From assembly GCF_045862745.1 (NCBI RefSeq), contig NZ_BQXN01000001.1, forward strand, positions 62,001 to 126,000: a stretch of DNA of 64,000 nt. The letters run 5' to 3'. The notes below the pieces were generated by a model. That model worked only from the letters and a program-made list of their open reading frames with translations. It was not told the origin of the DNA and made no database searches. This document shows, one piece after another, positions 32,162 through 40,459 of the stretch. Positions within the stretch are counted from its first letter, which is position 1; each line of letters starts with the position of its first letter. This DNA comes from Furfurilactobacillus entadae (GTDB taxonomy: Bacteria > Bacillota > Bacilli > Lactobacillales > Lactobacillaceae). The position numbers were made by a program, and so were the translations under genes.

Positions 32162-34327
32162 ATGGATCAAATGAAGATAGCGTCTACTGAGCAGGCAATG
32201 CAGTATTTTGAAACGGATCGTGAAATTGTTTCAGCGTTAGATACTGATTTTGTTGACTCAGCAGCAGTAGTGGTAATGTCAACGGAAGTTGATGCTATCA
32301 ATGCAGTTAATGACACCAAGTTTGGTGTTCCTGTATTTGTACTTGCAGATGAAAATGCCACAATTGATGCCGGAATGATGGCAAAGATTTATCATATTTT
32401 GGACTTAAATAACAAATATGATCACCAACTATATAATCGTGAAATTGAAGCAGCTGCAGCAAAATATGAAGAAGGCGTGTTACCTCCATTCTTTAAGGAA
32501 TTAAAATCCTATGTTGGCCGTGGTAATATTCAGTTTGACTGTCCTGGACATCAAGGAGGACAGTATTTCAGAAAGCATCCGGCTGGCCGTCAATTTTATG
32601 ATTTCTTTGGCGAAAATATCTTCCGCTCAGATATCTGTAACGCTGATGTTAATTTAGGGGATTTACTGATTCATGAAGGCCCTGCAATGGCAGCTGAAAA
32701 GCATGCAGCAAAGGTTTTTAATGCGGATAAAACATACTTTGTTATGAATGGAACGACAACCTCAAATAACATTGCGATTACAGCAGCAATTGCTCCTGAT
32801 GATCTTGTGTTATTTGACCGGAATAACCATAAATCTGTTTACAATGCAGCGTTGGTTAAAGATGGTGGTCGCCCAGTTTACTTAGAAACATCTCGTGACC
32901 CTTATGGCTTTATTGGTGGAATTTACTCACGTGACTTTGATGAAGACTATATTCGTAAGCAGGCTGCTAAAGTCGACCCAGAAAAGGCTAAACAAAAACG
33001 GCCATTCCGGTTAGCTGTTATTCAATTGGGGACTTACGACGGTACCATTTATAATGCTAAGCAAGTTGTTGAACGAATTGGTCACCTGTGTGATTACATT
33101 CTCTTTGACTCCGCCTGGGTTGGTTACGAACAGTTCATTCCAATGATGCGTGATTCATCACCACTGTTGCTAGACTTAGGACCTGAAGATCCTGGTATCT
33201 TGGTTACTCAATCAACACATAAACAACAAGCTGGGTTCTCGCAGGCCTCACAAATCCATAAAAAAGATTCTCACATTAAGGGTCAGAAGCGCTATATCGA
33301 TCATAAACGTTTCAATAACGCATATATGCAATATGCTTCAACATCACCTTTCTATCCATTGTTTGCAACGCTCGACATAAATGCAAAGATGCAAGAAGGA
33401 GAAGCCGGAAAGAAGCTTTGGCATGATGCATTGGTTACTTCGGTTAATGCTCGGAAGAGCTTGATGAAGAACGCAACCATGATCCGTCCGTTTGTTCCAC
33501 CAGTTGTCAATGGGAAGAACTGGGAAGACGCTGACACAGAGAAGATTGTTGAAGATATTGATTACTGGCGTTTTGAAAAGGGTGCTAAGTGGCATGCCTT
33601 TGACGGTTATGAAGACAATCAATACTTCGTTGATCCAAACAAGTTCATGTTAACAACACCAGGAATTAACGTTCAGACCGGAGAATATGAAGATTTCGGA
33701 ATTCCTGCTACGATTTTAGCTAATTATTTACGCGAGCACGGGATTATTCCTGAAAAGAACGATCTTAATTCCATCTTATTCTTAATGACTCCAGCAGAAA
33801 CGCCAGCTAAGATGGATAACTTAGTTTCTCAAATTGTTAAGTTTGAATCATTAGTGAAGGAAGACGCTCCATTGGAAGACGTTTTACCATCACTTTACGA
33901 ACAAAACAAAGAACGTTATGCAAATTATACGATTCGTCAACTTTGTCAAGAATTACACGACTTCTACAAGGGTAACAATGCTAAGGAATATCAAAAAGAA
34001 ATGTTCTTAGCAGATTACTTCCCAGAACAGGCAATGACACCATATGATGCTAACGTTGAATTATTGCACAACAATGCAAAACTAGTCGCATTGAAAGATA
34101 TTGAAGGTAAAATTGCACTTGAAGGTGCGCTTCCTTACCCACCTGGTATCTTCTGTGTTGTCCCAGGTGAAAAATGGAGTAAAGTTGCCCAGACGTACTT
34201 CTTGATTTTGGAAGAAGGAATTAATCGTTTCCCAGGATTTGCACCTGAAATTCAGGGTGTCTATTTCGAAAATGAAAATGGCAAGACAACAGCATACGGT
34301 TACACGTATGACGCCGAAAAGAAATAG
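32162..34327 (+). CDS. odc: Ornithine decarboxylase, inducible PLP type
   Basis: A 721-residue group III PLP-dependent decarboxylase that turns ornithine into putrescine and CO2, consuming a cytoplasmic proton. It is close throughout to the remembered Lactobacillus 30a enzyme (about 730 residues). The wing domain covers about 1-110. The PLP domain has QFDCPGHQGGQY, DRNNHKSVYNAAL and the PLP-binding Lys354 in STHKQQAGFSQ. The C-terminal domain has GALPYPPGIFCVVPGEKWS. AGGAGG lies 9 bases before the ATG. The AT-rich composition matches the neighbouring LacI gene, not the flanking chromosome. potE follows after a small hairpin. Confidence 0.95.
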   Translation: MDQMKIASTEQAMQYFETDREIVSALDTDFVDSAAVVVMSTEVDAINAVNDTKFGVPVFVLADENATIDAGMMAKIYHILDLNNKYDHQLYNREIEAAAAKYEEGVLPPFFKELKSYVGRGNIQFDCPGHQGGQYFRKHPAGRQFYDFFGENIFRSDICNADVNLGDLLIHEGPAMAAEKHAAKVFNADKTYFVMNGTTTSNNIAITAAIAPDDLVLFDRNNHKSVYNAALVKDGGRPVYLETSRDPYGFIGGIYSRDFDEDYIRKQAAKVDPEKAKQKRPFRLAVIQLGTYDGTIYNAKQVVERIGHLCDYILFDSAWVGYEQFIPMMRDSSPLLLDLGPEDPGILVTQSTHKQQAGFSQASQIHKKDSHIKGQKRYIDHKRFNNAYMQYASTSPFYPLFATLDINAKMQEGEAGKKLWHDALVTSVNARKSLMKNATMIRPFVPPVVNGKNWEDADTEKIVEDIDYWRFEKGAKWHAFDGYEDNQYFVDPNKFMLTTPGINVQTGEYEDFGIPATILANYLREHGIIPEKNDLNSILFLMTPAETPAKMDNLVSQIVKFESLVKEDAPLEDVLPSLYEQNKERYANYTIRQLCQELHDFYKGNNAKEYQKEMFLADYFPEQAMTPYDANVELLHNNAKLVALKDIEGKIALEGALPYPPGIFCVVPGEKWSKVAQTYFLILEEGINRFPGFAPEIQGVYFENENGKTTAYGYTYDAEKK

Positions 34328-34332
34328 GACCA

Positions 34333-34362
34333 GAAAAGCATGGTTAAATAATCATGCTTTTC
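34333..34362 (+). other. Hairpin between odc and potE
   Basis: GAAAAGCATG and CATGCTTTTC form a perfect 10-pair stem with a 10-base loop and only a weak T run. It may attenuate transcription into potE or protect the odc mRNA 3' end. Confidence 0.6.
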
Positions 34363-34389
34363 ATTAAATAAGGGAATCGAGGAAACGTC

Positions 34390-35712
34390 ATGGCACAAGA
34401 AAAGAAAAAAATGAGTGTGGTTCAATTAACCATCATAACGGCCATTAATATGATGGGTTCTGGGATTATTATGCTCCCAACTAATTTGGCGCAAGTTGGG
34501 ACGATGTCAATCTTATCCTGGATTGTAACCGCCGGGGGCGCAATGTGTTTAGCCTATGCATTCTCTAGAGCTGGAATGTACACTCGCCACTCTGGTGGGA
34601 TGGGTGGTTATGCCGAATATTCTTATGGAAAAGCTGGTTCTTTCATGGCCAACTATACGTACGGGGTGTCACTAGTCATTGCCAATGCTGCGATTGCGAT
34701 TTCAGCGGTTGGGTACTTGGATGTGCTGTTTAAGCTGCACATGTCACCAGTTGAAGTTGCCATTGCTACAATTATCACTCTGTGGTTAGCAACGGTTCTT
34801 AACTTTGGTGGTGCACGAATCACTGGCCGGATTAGTACGTTTACGGTTTGGGGCGTGATTATTCCAGTGTTGGTCATTTCGATTGGTGGGTGGTTCTACT
34901 TTAGTGGGCATCTATACGCCGCTTCATGGAACCCACACAACATGGGCTTTTTCACTGGGATTAGTCAGTCAATCTCCATTACCTTGTGGGCCTTTCTGGG
35001 ATTGGAATCTGCTTCTGCAAACATGGATTCCGTTGAAAATCCAAAGAAGAACGTGCCAATTGCTGTGCTTGGTGGGACGATTGGTGCCGCAATTATGTAC
35101 ATTATTTCAACCAACGTTATGCAAGGAATCGTACCAAATGCAAAGTTAGCCGCTTCAAACGCACCATTTGGGGTTGCTTTTAGCCAAATGTTTACGCCAA
35201 TGGTTGGGAATATTGTTATGGGATTAATGATTATCTCATGTTTTGGGTCCTTACTGGGGTGGCAATTTACAATTGCAGAAGTGTTCCGTAGCTCTGCACA
35301 TGAAGGATATTTCCCGAAGATTTTTGGTAAGACTATCGGTAATGGAACTCCCCTGGTTGGGATGATCATTATTACATGTTTGCAATCGTTATTGGCCTTA
35401 ATGACAATTAGTCCATCACTTTCTAAACAATTTACAATCTTAGTTAATTTGGCGGTGGTTACAAATGTTATTCCATACCTGCTATCAATGGGGGCGCTTA
35501 AGACAATGCAACTCGACGCAGGAGTTACGGCGTCTGCCCGACGGACGACAAATATTATTGCAACGATTGCATCAATCTACAGTTTGTATGCATTGTACGC
35601 AGTCGGTGCTGAAGAACTTGCCTACGGTGCGCTTGTAACCTTTGTGGGCTGGACCTTATATGGCTTTGTATCTCATAAATATGACTTAGAAAAAAATGAA
35701 GCCAAGGTGTAG
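34390..35712 (+). CDS. potE: Putrescine-ornithine antiporter
   Basis: A 440-residue APC-family antiporter with about 12 transmembrane helices. It should take up ornithine in exchange for putrescine, which with the decarboxylase builds a proton motive force and raises pH. The N-terminal VQLTIITAINMMGSGIIMLPTNLAQVG, split, and SLGLESASANMDSVENP-like segment ALFGLESA (here AFLGLESASANMDSVENPKK) are PotE signatures. GAGGAAACG-type sequence precedes the ATG. It is co-transcribed with odc. Confidence 0.94.
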   Translation: MAQEKKKMSVVQLTIITAINMMGSGIIMLPTNLAQVGTMSILSWIVTAGGAMCLAYAFSRAGMYTRHSGGMGGYAEYSYGKAGSFMANYTYGVSLVIANAAIAISAVGYLDVLFKLHMSPVEVAIATIITLWLATVLNFGGARITGRISTFTVWGVIIPVLVISIGGWFYFSGHLYAASWNPHNMGFFTGISQSISITLWAFLGLESASANMDSVENPKKNVPIAVLGGTIGAAIMYIISTNVMQGIVPNAKLAASNAPFGVAFSQMFTPMVGNIVMGLMIISCFGSLLGWQFTIAEVFRSSAHEGYFPKIFGKTIGNGTPLVGMIIITCLQSLLALMTISPSLSKQFTILVNLAVVTNVIPYLLSMGALKTMQLDAGVTASARRTTNIIATIASIYSLYALYAVGAEELAYGALVTFVGWTLYGFVSHKYDLEKNEAKV

Positions 35713-35721
35713 TTAAACGAT

Positions 35722-35760
35722 AGAGAAGAGTGGGTCGATTAGGTTCGATTCATTCTCTTT
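35722..35760 (+). other. Hairpin between potE and the kinase gene
   Basis: AGAGAAGAGTGGGTCGA pairs imperfectly with TTCGATTCATTCTCT. The stem is followed by TTTG, so it may act as a partial terminator. Confidence 0.5.
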
Positions 35761-35782
35761 GTGGTTCAAAGGAGGTGTAAAG

Positions 35783-36574
35783 TTGGCTGATAAAAAAACA
35801 CCAGTTCTGACGGTAACGGGCGTACAGACACTTGGAAACCGATGCTTACAGGCAGACTTAGCTGCTTTTAATCACCGCTCTGTTTATGGAGTATCAATTA
35901 TTACTGGAGTTGTTACCGAGGGTTTAAATCCGTTAGAAGCAGAAATTTTGTTACCAGGAACAGCAATCACTCGACAATTTGGTGAAGTGTTTCGAAATTT
36001 CGATATTAAAGCGTGTAAAATTGGCAGCTTGCCCAACTTAGAATCCATTATTGCTGTTGAACGAGCTTGTTCTGATGGTGCTGTTGGCCCGGTTGTCCTT
36101 GACCCATTCCTTTTTAATGAAAATCATAAGTTGATATTAGATGAGCAGACGCTTTTGCAGTACGTCAAACGGTTACTGCCGATTACAAGCGTGATTACGC
36201 CAAGTGTTGAGGAAGCTGAAGCGTTAGTCGGATTTCCGATTAATTCAGACGAGGATTTGATCCATGCAGCAAATGAATTGCGCGGTTCAGGTGTTCGCAA
36301 TGTCTTTATTACGGGAGAACATAAATCGGAAAATCCTCAGGTGATTCATGATTATGTGTTGCTTCAAAATGGCGACGACTTCTGGTTAACAGGCGAGTAC
36401 ATTAAAGATGTTACAAATGTTGGTGCCGGGGATACATTGTCTGCGCTTGTTGCGGCTGGTTTGGCGAAGAATGATAATGTTGAAATGGCATTACGAGATG
36501 CTAAAGAGTTCGTAACAGTAGCATTAAAATCAGCTGTTCAAGTTAGTAAAGCAGTTAAAGCACTTAGTTATTGA
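35783..36574 (+). CDS. PdxK/ThiD-type kinase (pyridoxal/pyridoxine or HMP kinase)
   Basis: A 263-residue ribokinase-fold protein of the ThiD/PdxK group. It has the N-terminal VTGVQTLGNRCLQADLAAF, a central ITPSVEEAEALVG and the C-terminal anion-hole motif NVGAGDTLSALVAAGLA, with Asp as catalytic base. B. subtilis PdxK is of this ThiD-like type. Next to a PLP enzyme, pyridoxal/pyridoxine phosphorylation is the most sensible role, but hydroxymethylpyrimidine kinase cannot be excluded. The start is the TTG at 35783 with a strong AAAGGAGGTG. It forms an operon with odc and potE through a weak hairpin, and ends at a perfect terminator. Confidence 0.78.
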   Translation: MADKKTPVLTVTGVQTLGNRCLQADLAAFNHRSVYGVSIITGVVTEGLNPLEAEILLPGTAITRQFGEVFRNFDIKACKIGSLPNLESIIAVERACSDGAVGPVVLDPFLFNENHKLILDEQTLLQYVKRLLPITSVITPSVEEAEALVGFPINSDEDLIHAANELRGSGVRNVFITGEHKSENPQVIHDYVLLQNGDDFWLTGEYIKDVTNVGAGDTLSALVAAGLAKNDNVEMALRDAKEFVTVALKSAVQVSKAVKALSY

Positions 36575-36599
36575 AGAGGATATTCAGTGCTCAAATAGC

Positions 36600-36646
36600 G
36601 TCCAGCGTTTGTCAGATATAGTCTGACAAACGCTGGACTTTATTTG
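36600..36646 (+). terminator. Terminator after the kinase gene
   Basis: GTCCAGCGTTTGTCAGA and TCTGACAAACGCTGGAC form a perfect 17-pair stem with a 5-base loop, then TTTATTT. It marks the right end of the AT-rich ornithine segment. Confidence 0.9.
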
Positions 36647-36809
36647 TCTTTGGTAAGCCGTTATTTGACGCGCAAAATTGATTAATATTTATTTTTAATA
36701 ATATTTTTGAATAATAGCATGTATACAAGCATATAGCGCACATGTGTTATCATTCACAATCGTGTGCTACAATTTATTTGAACAACATTGATGTTAAGGA
36801 GGAGGGGTT

Positions 36810-37031
36810 ATGGAAATTTCAGCATTTAAGCCAATTATTAACGATGAGACAGAAGTGACATTACCGCAGATTGGCGCCATTAAAGTAACAACACGTAAAC
36901 TTGGAAGTGACTTTTATCAATTTGACATTGTAACATCTGACGATAAGGTCCAAGTGGTTGAAAAGGTGATCAACGATCATTGCATGCTCCATATCCACGA
37001 AATTCCTGTTATCGCAGCATTTTCAGATTAG
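36810..37031 (+). CDS. Uncharacterised 73-residue protein, paralogue 1
   Basis: Not recognised. A small soluble protein (MEISAFKPIINDETEVTL at the N-terminus, VIAAFSD at the end) predicted to be mostly beta, with the central IKVTTRKLGSDFYQFDI. By eye 36 of 73 positions are identical to the protein encoded at 39947-40168, with no gaps, and both end in AAF-x-D. AAGGAGGAGGGG precedes the ATG. It is co-transcribed with the 80-residue gene 12 bases downstream. There is no signal peptide. Confidence 0.8.
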   Translation: MEISAFKPIINDETEVTLPQIGAIKVTTRKLGSDFYQFDIVTSDDKVQVVEKVINDHCMLHIHEIPVIAAFSD

Positions 37032-37043
37032 GGAGGGTGAATA

Positions 37044-37286
37044 ATGGAGAAGGTAACCATTCAAGTTGGCGATTACACCTGTATAGGGACAGTTGCTGGC
37101 AACGGCATTGAAGTCATTGATCATCGCTATGCCATTAGTGAAGCCGCTTATGATGAAATTCTTCATAATGCTGGACCAACGATTGATGTTGATGGGCGGA
37201 CCTATGAACTATGGAGTCTGAGTAGTTTGGACATCCGTTATCCCGGTATGCCAGCGTTCTTCATTAATGTCTTAAAGCAATCCTGA
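37044..37286 (+). CDS. Uncharacterised 80-residue protein
   Basis: Not recognised. A soluble, slightly acidic protein, MEKVTIQVGDYTCIGTVAGN at the start, likely a small beta domain. GGGAGGGTG precedes the ATG. It follows the 73-residue gene by 12 bases and is followed by a perfect terminator, so the two form a two-gene operon. No homologue of it lies next to the second 73-residue gene. Confidence 0.72.
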   Translation: MEKVTIQVGDYTCIGTVAGNGIEVIDHRYAISEAAYDEILHNAGPTIDVDGRTYELWSLSSLDIRYPGMPAFFINVLKQS

Positions 37287-37322
37287 TGTTTCTGCTAGTG
37301 CAATTATTTTTATATTCGGATC

Positions 37323-37362
37323 CAACAAAAGGCCATGTTCATGCGAACATGGCCTTTTGTTG
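37323..37362. terminator. Terminator after the two small genes
   Basis: CAACAAAAGGCCATGTTC and GAACATGGCCTTTTGTTG form a perfect 18-pair stem with loop ATGC. Confidence 0.9.
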
Positions 37363-37370
37363 ATGGCACA

Positions 37371-37403
37371 TAAAACCCCCGTCTTCGGTAAAGGACGGGG
37401 GTT
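37371..37403 (-). terminator. Terminator of the LPXTG protein gene
   Basis: On the minus strand AACCCCCGTC pairs with GACGGGGGTT, followed by TTTTA. Confidence 0.85.
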
Positions 37404-37408
37404 CAGGG

Positions 37409-38458
37409 TTAATGTTTGTAATGTGTGCGTTTCTTAAAATGGAAGTAGCCGATTCCAGATAGGAGCGTCATCCCAAGTAGCATGAGCATTTCAGCAAAGC
37501 CTGCTGAGCGCTCGACTGTTTGACCAGTACTTGGTAATTCAGCGTGTTTTGCGGCTAATGTTCCGGTACCAGAGTTACTGCTAGAAGAGTTACTCTGTGC
37601 AGGAGCGACCGTAGTTGTTGATTGACTTGAACTGGTGGCATTACTGACAGTGGATGACTGAGTGTTACTATTAACGCTCGATTGATCGGCGTTTGTTGTT
37701 GAACTCATTGATGAAGAGCTGCTTGAACCGTTCGATCCAGGGGTCGAGCTCGTTGACGAGGAACTACCACTGTTGGAAGACGAACTTGAGCTAGAACCTG
37801 AACTACTTGACGAGCTGCCGGATCCGCTTGAACTTGATGAGGACACCGGATCGTAGTTGACAGTAACAACGTTTGCACCAACGCCATCTTTGCTAACAAC
37901 GTATGATGTCGGTTGGTTTGCAACAACGGTGTAGCCCTCAAATATTGGTTGGTCAATGGTGATGGTCCGGCTAAACTTCGTTGCGACCGTCTTTGTATCA
38001 AGTGTTTTACCATCGGTAGAAACATACTTGATTGTGACCGTTTCATCGTTTGGAATTAACACGCTATTGAACGTGGTGGTTAGGCCGAGTTCGTCTTCTG
38101 TGACAATACTTGGATTTTGGTTGTTCAATGCGAGGAATCCATTGACTGAATCGACATTAAGTGAGGAAAAAATATCGGCGTAGAATTGTGTATCATCGCC
38201 AGGGAACTTAACGAAGGAGTTAACGGGATCGATGGTGTACCCCGTGTAGTCCATTAACGGCAAAATGGTCTTGTCACCAAGCTGAAAGTTAGTGACGACC
38301 GGCTCTGGTGTCTTTCCCTCAGAATCTGAATTTGACCAAGAGTAGATAAATGTTTCAACAGTTGGGTCTGCCCGAGCGGGTGAAGCCACGGTTGAGAAAA
38401 CTAACAGTGCTAAAAACATGGTCAGGGTAACTGCGAGTAGCGGCTTGAATGTTTTCAT
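37409..38458 (-). CDS. LPXTG-anchored serine-rich surface protein
   Basis: A 349-residue cell-wall protein. It has a signal peptide (MKTFKPLLAVTLTMFLALLV, cleaved probably after ASPARA), an N-terminal domain (about 32-130) I do not recognise, and a MucBP-like repeat (VTIKYVSTDGKTLDTKTV to VVTVNYD, about 140-205). A Ser-rich low-complexity stalk follows (about 206-310), then the sortase signal LPSTGQT, a hydrophobic helix and the tail KKRTHYKH. The start is the ATG at 38458; an upstream in-frame ATG at 38494 adds 12 residues that spoil the signal peptide. It is probably an adhesin. The stalk is likely to vary in length between strains and may be O-glycosylated. Confidence 0.9.
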   Translation of the reverse strand: MKTFKPLLAVTLTMFLALLVFSTVASPARADPTVETFIYSWSNSDSEGKTPEPVVTNFQLGDKTILPLMDYTGYTIDPVNSFVKFPGDDTQFYADIFSSLNVDSVNGFLALNNQNPSIVTEDELGLTTTFNSVLIPNDETVTIKYVSTDGKTLDTKTVATKFSRTITIDQPIFEGYTVVANQPTSYVVSKDGVGANVVTVNYDPVSSSSSSGSGSSSSSSGSSSSSSSNSGSSSSTSSTPGSNGSSSSSSMSSTTNADQSSVNSNTQSSTVSNATSSSQSTTTVAPAQSNSSSSNSGTGTLAAKHAELPSTGQTVERSAGFAEMLMLLGMTLLSGIGYFHFKKRTHYKH

Positions 38459-38836
38459 ATCCTTTCCCTCTCCTAAGAAGTATTTGTATAACAACGAAAC
38501 GATAAATTAAAAGTTATCTTGATGATTAATTAAGTATACATGATGGAAAATGGGTTCACAAAAGTTCCTCCTCGTAAACGTGTCTATTTATGGAAAAAGT
38601 TAAGGCTGTTGATAAAACGGTATCAATAAAAGCTAATTCTAGCTGTGATGGGAGAAATGGTGAGGGTTAATGCAAATGGTTCAGACAATAGAATATTTTA
38701 AGGAGTTAACTTATTTCTAATGTTACCAAAACTTTTTATTTGACGTGCAAGTGAAGGTGTCTATAATATTCATTGTGCAAAACGTTTTGTGCCAGGTTGT
38801 TCATTATGTCAAACGAATATCGGAGAGGATTAGAAC
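38459..38836. other. Divergent regulatory region
   Basis: A 378-base AT-rich gap between the surface-protein gene and the esterase gene. It holds the promoter of each. Only tiny open frames without a usable ribosome-binding site are seen. Confidence 0.6.
38740..38767 (+). promoter_or_regulatory. Promoter of the esterase gene
   Basis: -35 TTGACG (38740-38745), a 16-base spacer and a perfect -10 TATAAT (38762-38767). Confidence 0.75.
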
Positions 38837-39790
38837 ATGTCAAAGAAGATTGTTTTGGAACCTGCTGCTCAGGAAGTTAGTAATGATAGTAAAGCGCACC
38901 CAAGAATTTATGAACTGGTGCCCACTAAGGGGCGTGAAGTCCTGGAACAGGCCCAGTCAACCGACGTTGAAAAGGCGCCCGCTACTGATGATGTCGTCGA
39001 GATTTCGACAGGGGAATGGGGCACGATCAACGTGCACTTCATCCGCCCAGTCGGTAATGAAGACACGTTGCCCGTTATTTTTTACATCCACGGTGCCGGT
39101 TGGGTCTTTGGGAGTGAACATACACATGACAAATTAGTCCGTGAGTTGGCTGCGCGGACACAGGCTGTGGTCGTCGTCCCAGAGTACACTCGGTCACCAG
39201 AAGCGAAGTACCCAACGGCCATTGAGCAGAACTACGCCGTTTTGCAACAGTTGCCAGACTTTGCGGCAGCTCATCGGTTTAATGTTGATCAACTCACGGT
39301 CGCTGGGGACTCTGTCGGAGGGAACATGGCCATTGTCATGACCCTCATGACAAAGAAGTGCCAAGGGTTGCCAATTCAACAACAATTGTTGTATTACCCC
39401 GTAACGGACGCCAACTTTGAGACCGAATCATACATCCAATTTGCAGATGGTTATTACTTAACGAAGGCGGGGATGGAATGGTTCTGGAATCAGTACACAA
39501 ACGTTCCGGCCGAGCGCGCAGAGATCACAGCTTCACCATTGCGGGCAACCCTTGATGACCTGAAGGGGTTACCAGCAGCGATGATTTTAAACGGTGAAGC
39601 GGATGTACTCCGTGATGAAGGGGAAGCCTACGCAAATAAATTACGTGAGGCCGGTGTTCCCGTCACACAAGTACAGTTCCAAGGCATGATTCATGACTTC
39701 GTGATGTTAAACTCACTTGATCAAACGCACGCTACCCGTGCTGCGATGGACCTTTCAACGACCTGGCTCAACGAAAGAAATCACGCGTAA
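38837..39790 (+). CDS. Alpha/beta hydrolase, HSL-type esterase
   Basis: A 317-residue esterase of the hormone-sensitive-lipase group. The oxyanion-hole motif HGAGWVFGS (about residues 84-92) and the nucleophile elbow GDSVGGNM (Ser159) are clear. The acid is expected in NGEADVLRDEGE (about 255-266) and the His in GMIHDFVMLN (about 286-295). There is no signal peptide, so it acts in the cytoplasm, probably on short-chain esters. GAGAGGA precedes the ATG. It is a single-gene unit with a strong promoter. Confidence 0.9.
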   Translation: MSKKIVLEPAAQEVSNDSKAHPRIYELVPTKGREVLEQAQSTDVEKAPATDDVVEISTGEWGTINVHFIRPVGNEDTLPVIFYIHGAGWVFGSEHTHDKLVRELAARTQAVVVVPEYTRSPEAKYPTAIEQNYAVLQQLPDFAAAHRFNVDQLTVAGDSVGGNMAIVMTLMTKKCQGLPIQQQLLYYPVTDANFETESYIQFADGYYLTKAGMEWFWNQYTNVPAERAEITASPLRATLDDLKGLPAAMILNGEADVLRDEGEAYANKLREAGVPVTQVQFQGMIHDFVMLNSLDQTHATRAAMDLSTTWLNERNHA

Positions 39791-39946
39791 GATCAAAATG
39801 ACATTTAACCAGAATTTTTCCTAATCACACGCCATTTTGATGACCGCTAAACGCCGCCAGTATCGTGTTTAGGCACATCTGTATGTGTGTGCATGATTGA
39901 GCGATATACTTACCCATGCAAAACATTAACTTTGGAGGCGTTCGTT

Positions 39947-40168
39947 ATGGATATACAGAAGTTCCGTGTGATTTTGGATGATGTCATTGAAACCGTGGTC
40001 CCAGACGTGGGGCCAATTCGGGTGATCACCCGTAAACTTGGCAGTGAGTATTATCAATTTGATATTACGACAACCGAGGATCGCTTTAGTGCCGTGGAAC
40101 AGATCGAAAATAATCAGTGCATTTTGCACATTAATAACGTCCCAGTGTTAGCAGCATTTGTAGATTAA
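39947..40168 (+). CDS. Uncharacterised 73-residue protein, paralogue 2
   Basis: Not recognised. Aligned without gaps to the first paralogue (36810-37031): shared ITRKLGS, YYQFDI/FYQFDI, a single Cys at the same place (QCILHI versus HCMLHI) and the end PVLAAFVD. The start is the ATG at 39947, with TTTGGAGGCG upstream; the longer frame from 39887 has no ribosome-binding site. It has its own terminator. The G+C content is higher than in the first copy. Confidence 0.8.
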   Translation: MDIQKFRVILDDVIETVVPDVGPIRVITRKLGSEYYQFDITTTEDRFSAVEQIENNQCILHINNVPVLAAFVD

Positions 40169-40180
40169 GGTGAAGATTGA

Positions 40181-40214
40181 AAGACGGTTGGCCATGACGG
40201 CTGACCGTCTTTTT
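40181..40214 (+). terminator. Terminator after the second 73-residue gene
   Basis: AAGACGGT and ACCGTCTT pair with further inner GGCC/GGCT pairing, followed by TTTTT. Confidence 0.82.
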
Positions 40215-40459
40215 GTGTTGGTTGATAAAATGCGGATGAAAAGTCGGAATGATATCACGTTGAATCTTTGAATCGAGATAGGGATGAAATGTTATATCGC
40301 GCCCATTTTGAATGATTATGGGTCATGGTTTTACATCCGGGATGCCATGTAGATGATATACTAGTTCTTAAGGAACCTACCATAGGAGCAATGGCAAGTT
40401 TTGGCCATTTTGTTCTCTACAATTGGGTCGCTCAATAATATTCCCTAGGATGGCTCACG

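Noticed and set aside
30780..36800. Transposon or integrase borders of the ornithine segment
   Set aside because: I looked for transposase frames and flanking direct repeats and found none.
40370..40459. Riboswitch or leader peptide before the MFS gene
   Set aside because: A small hairpin (AATGGC/GCCATT) and a 15-codon frame exist, but no known riboswitch motif is seen and the ribosome-binding site is too close to the ATG.
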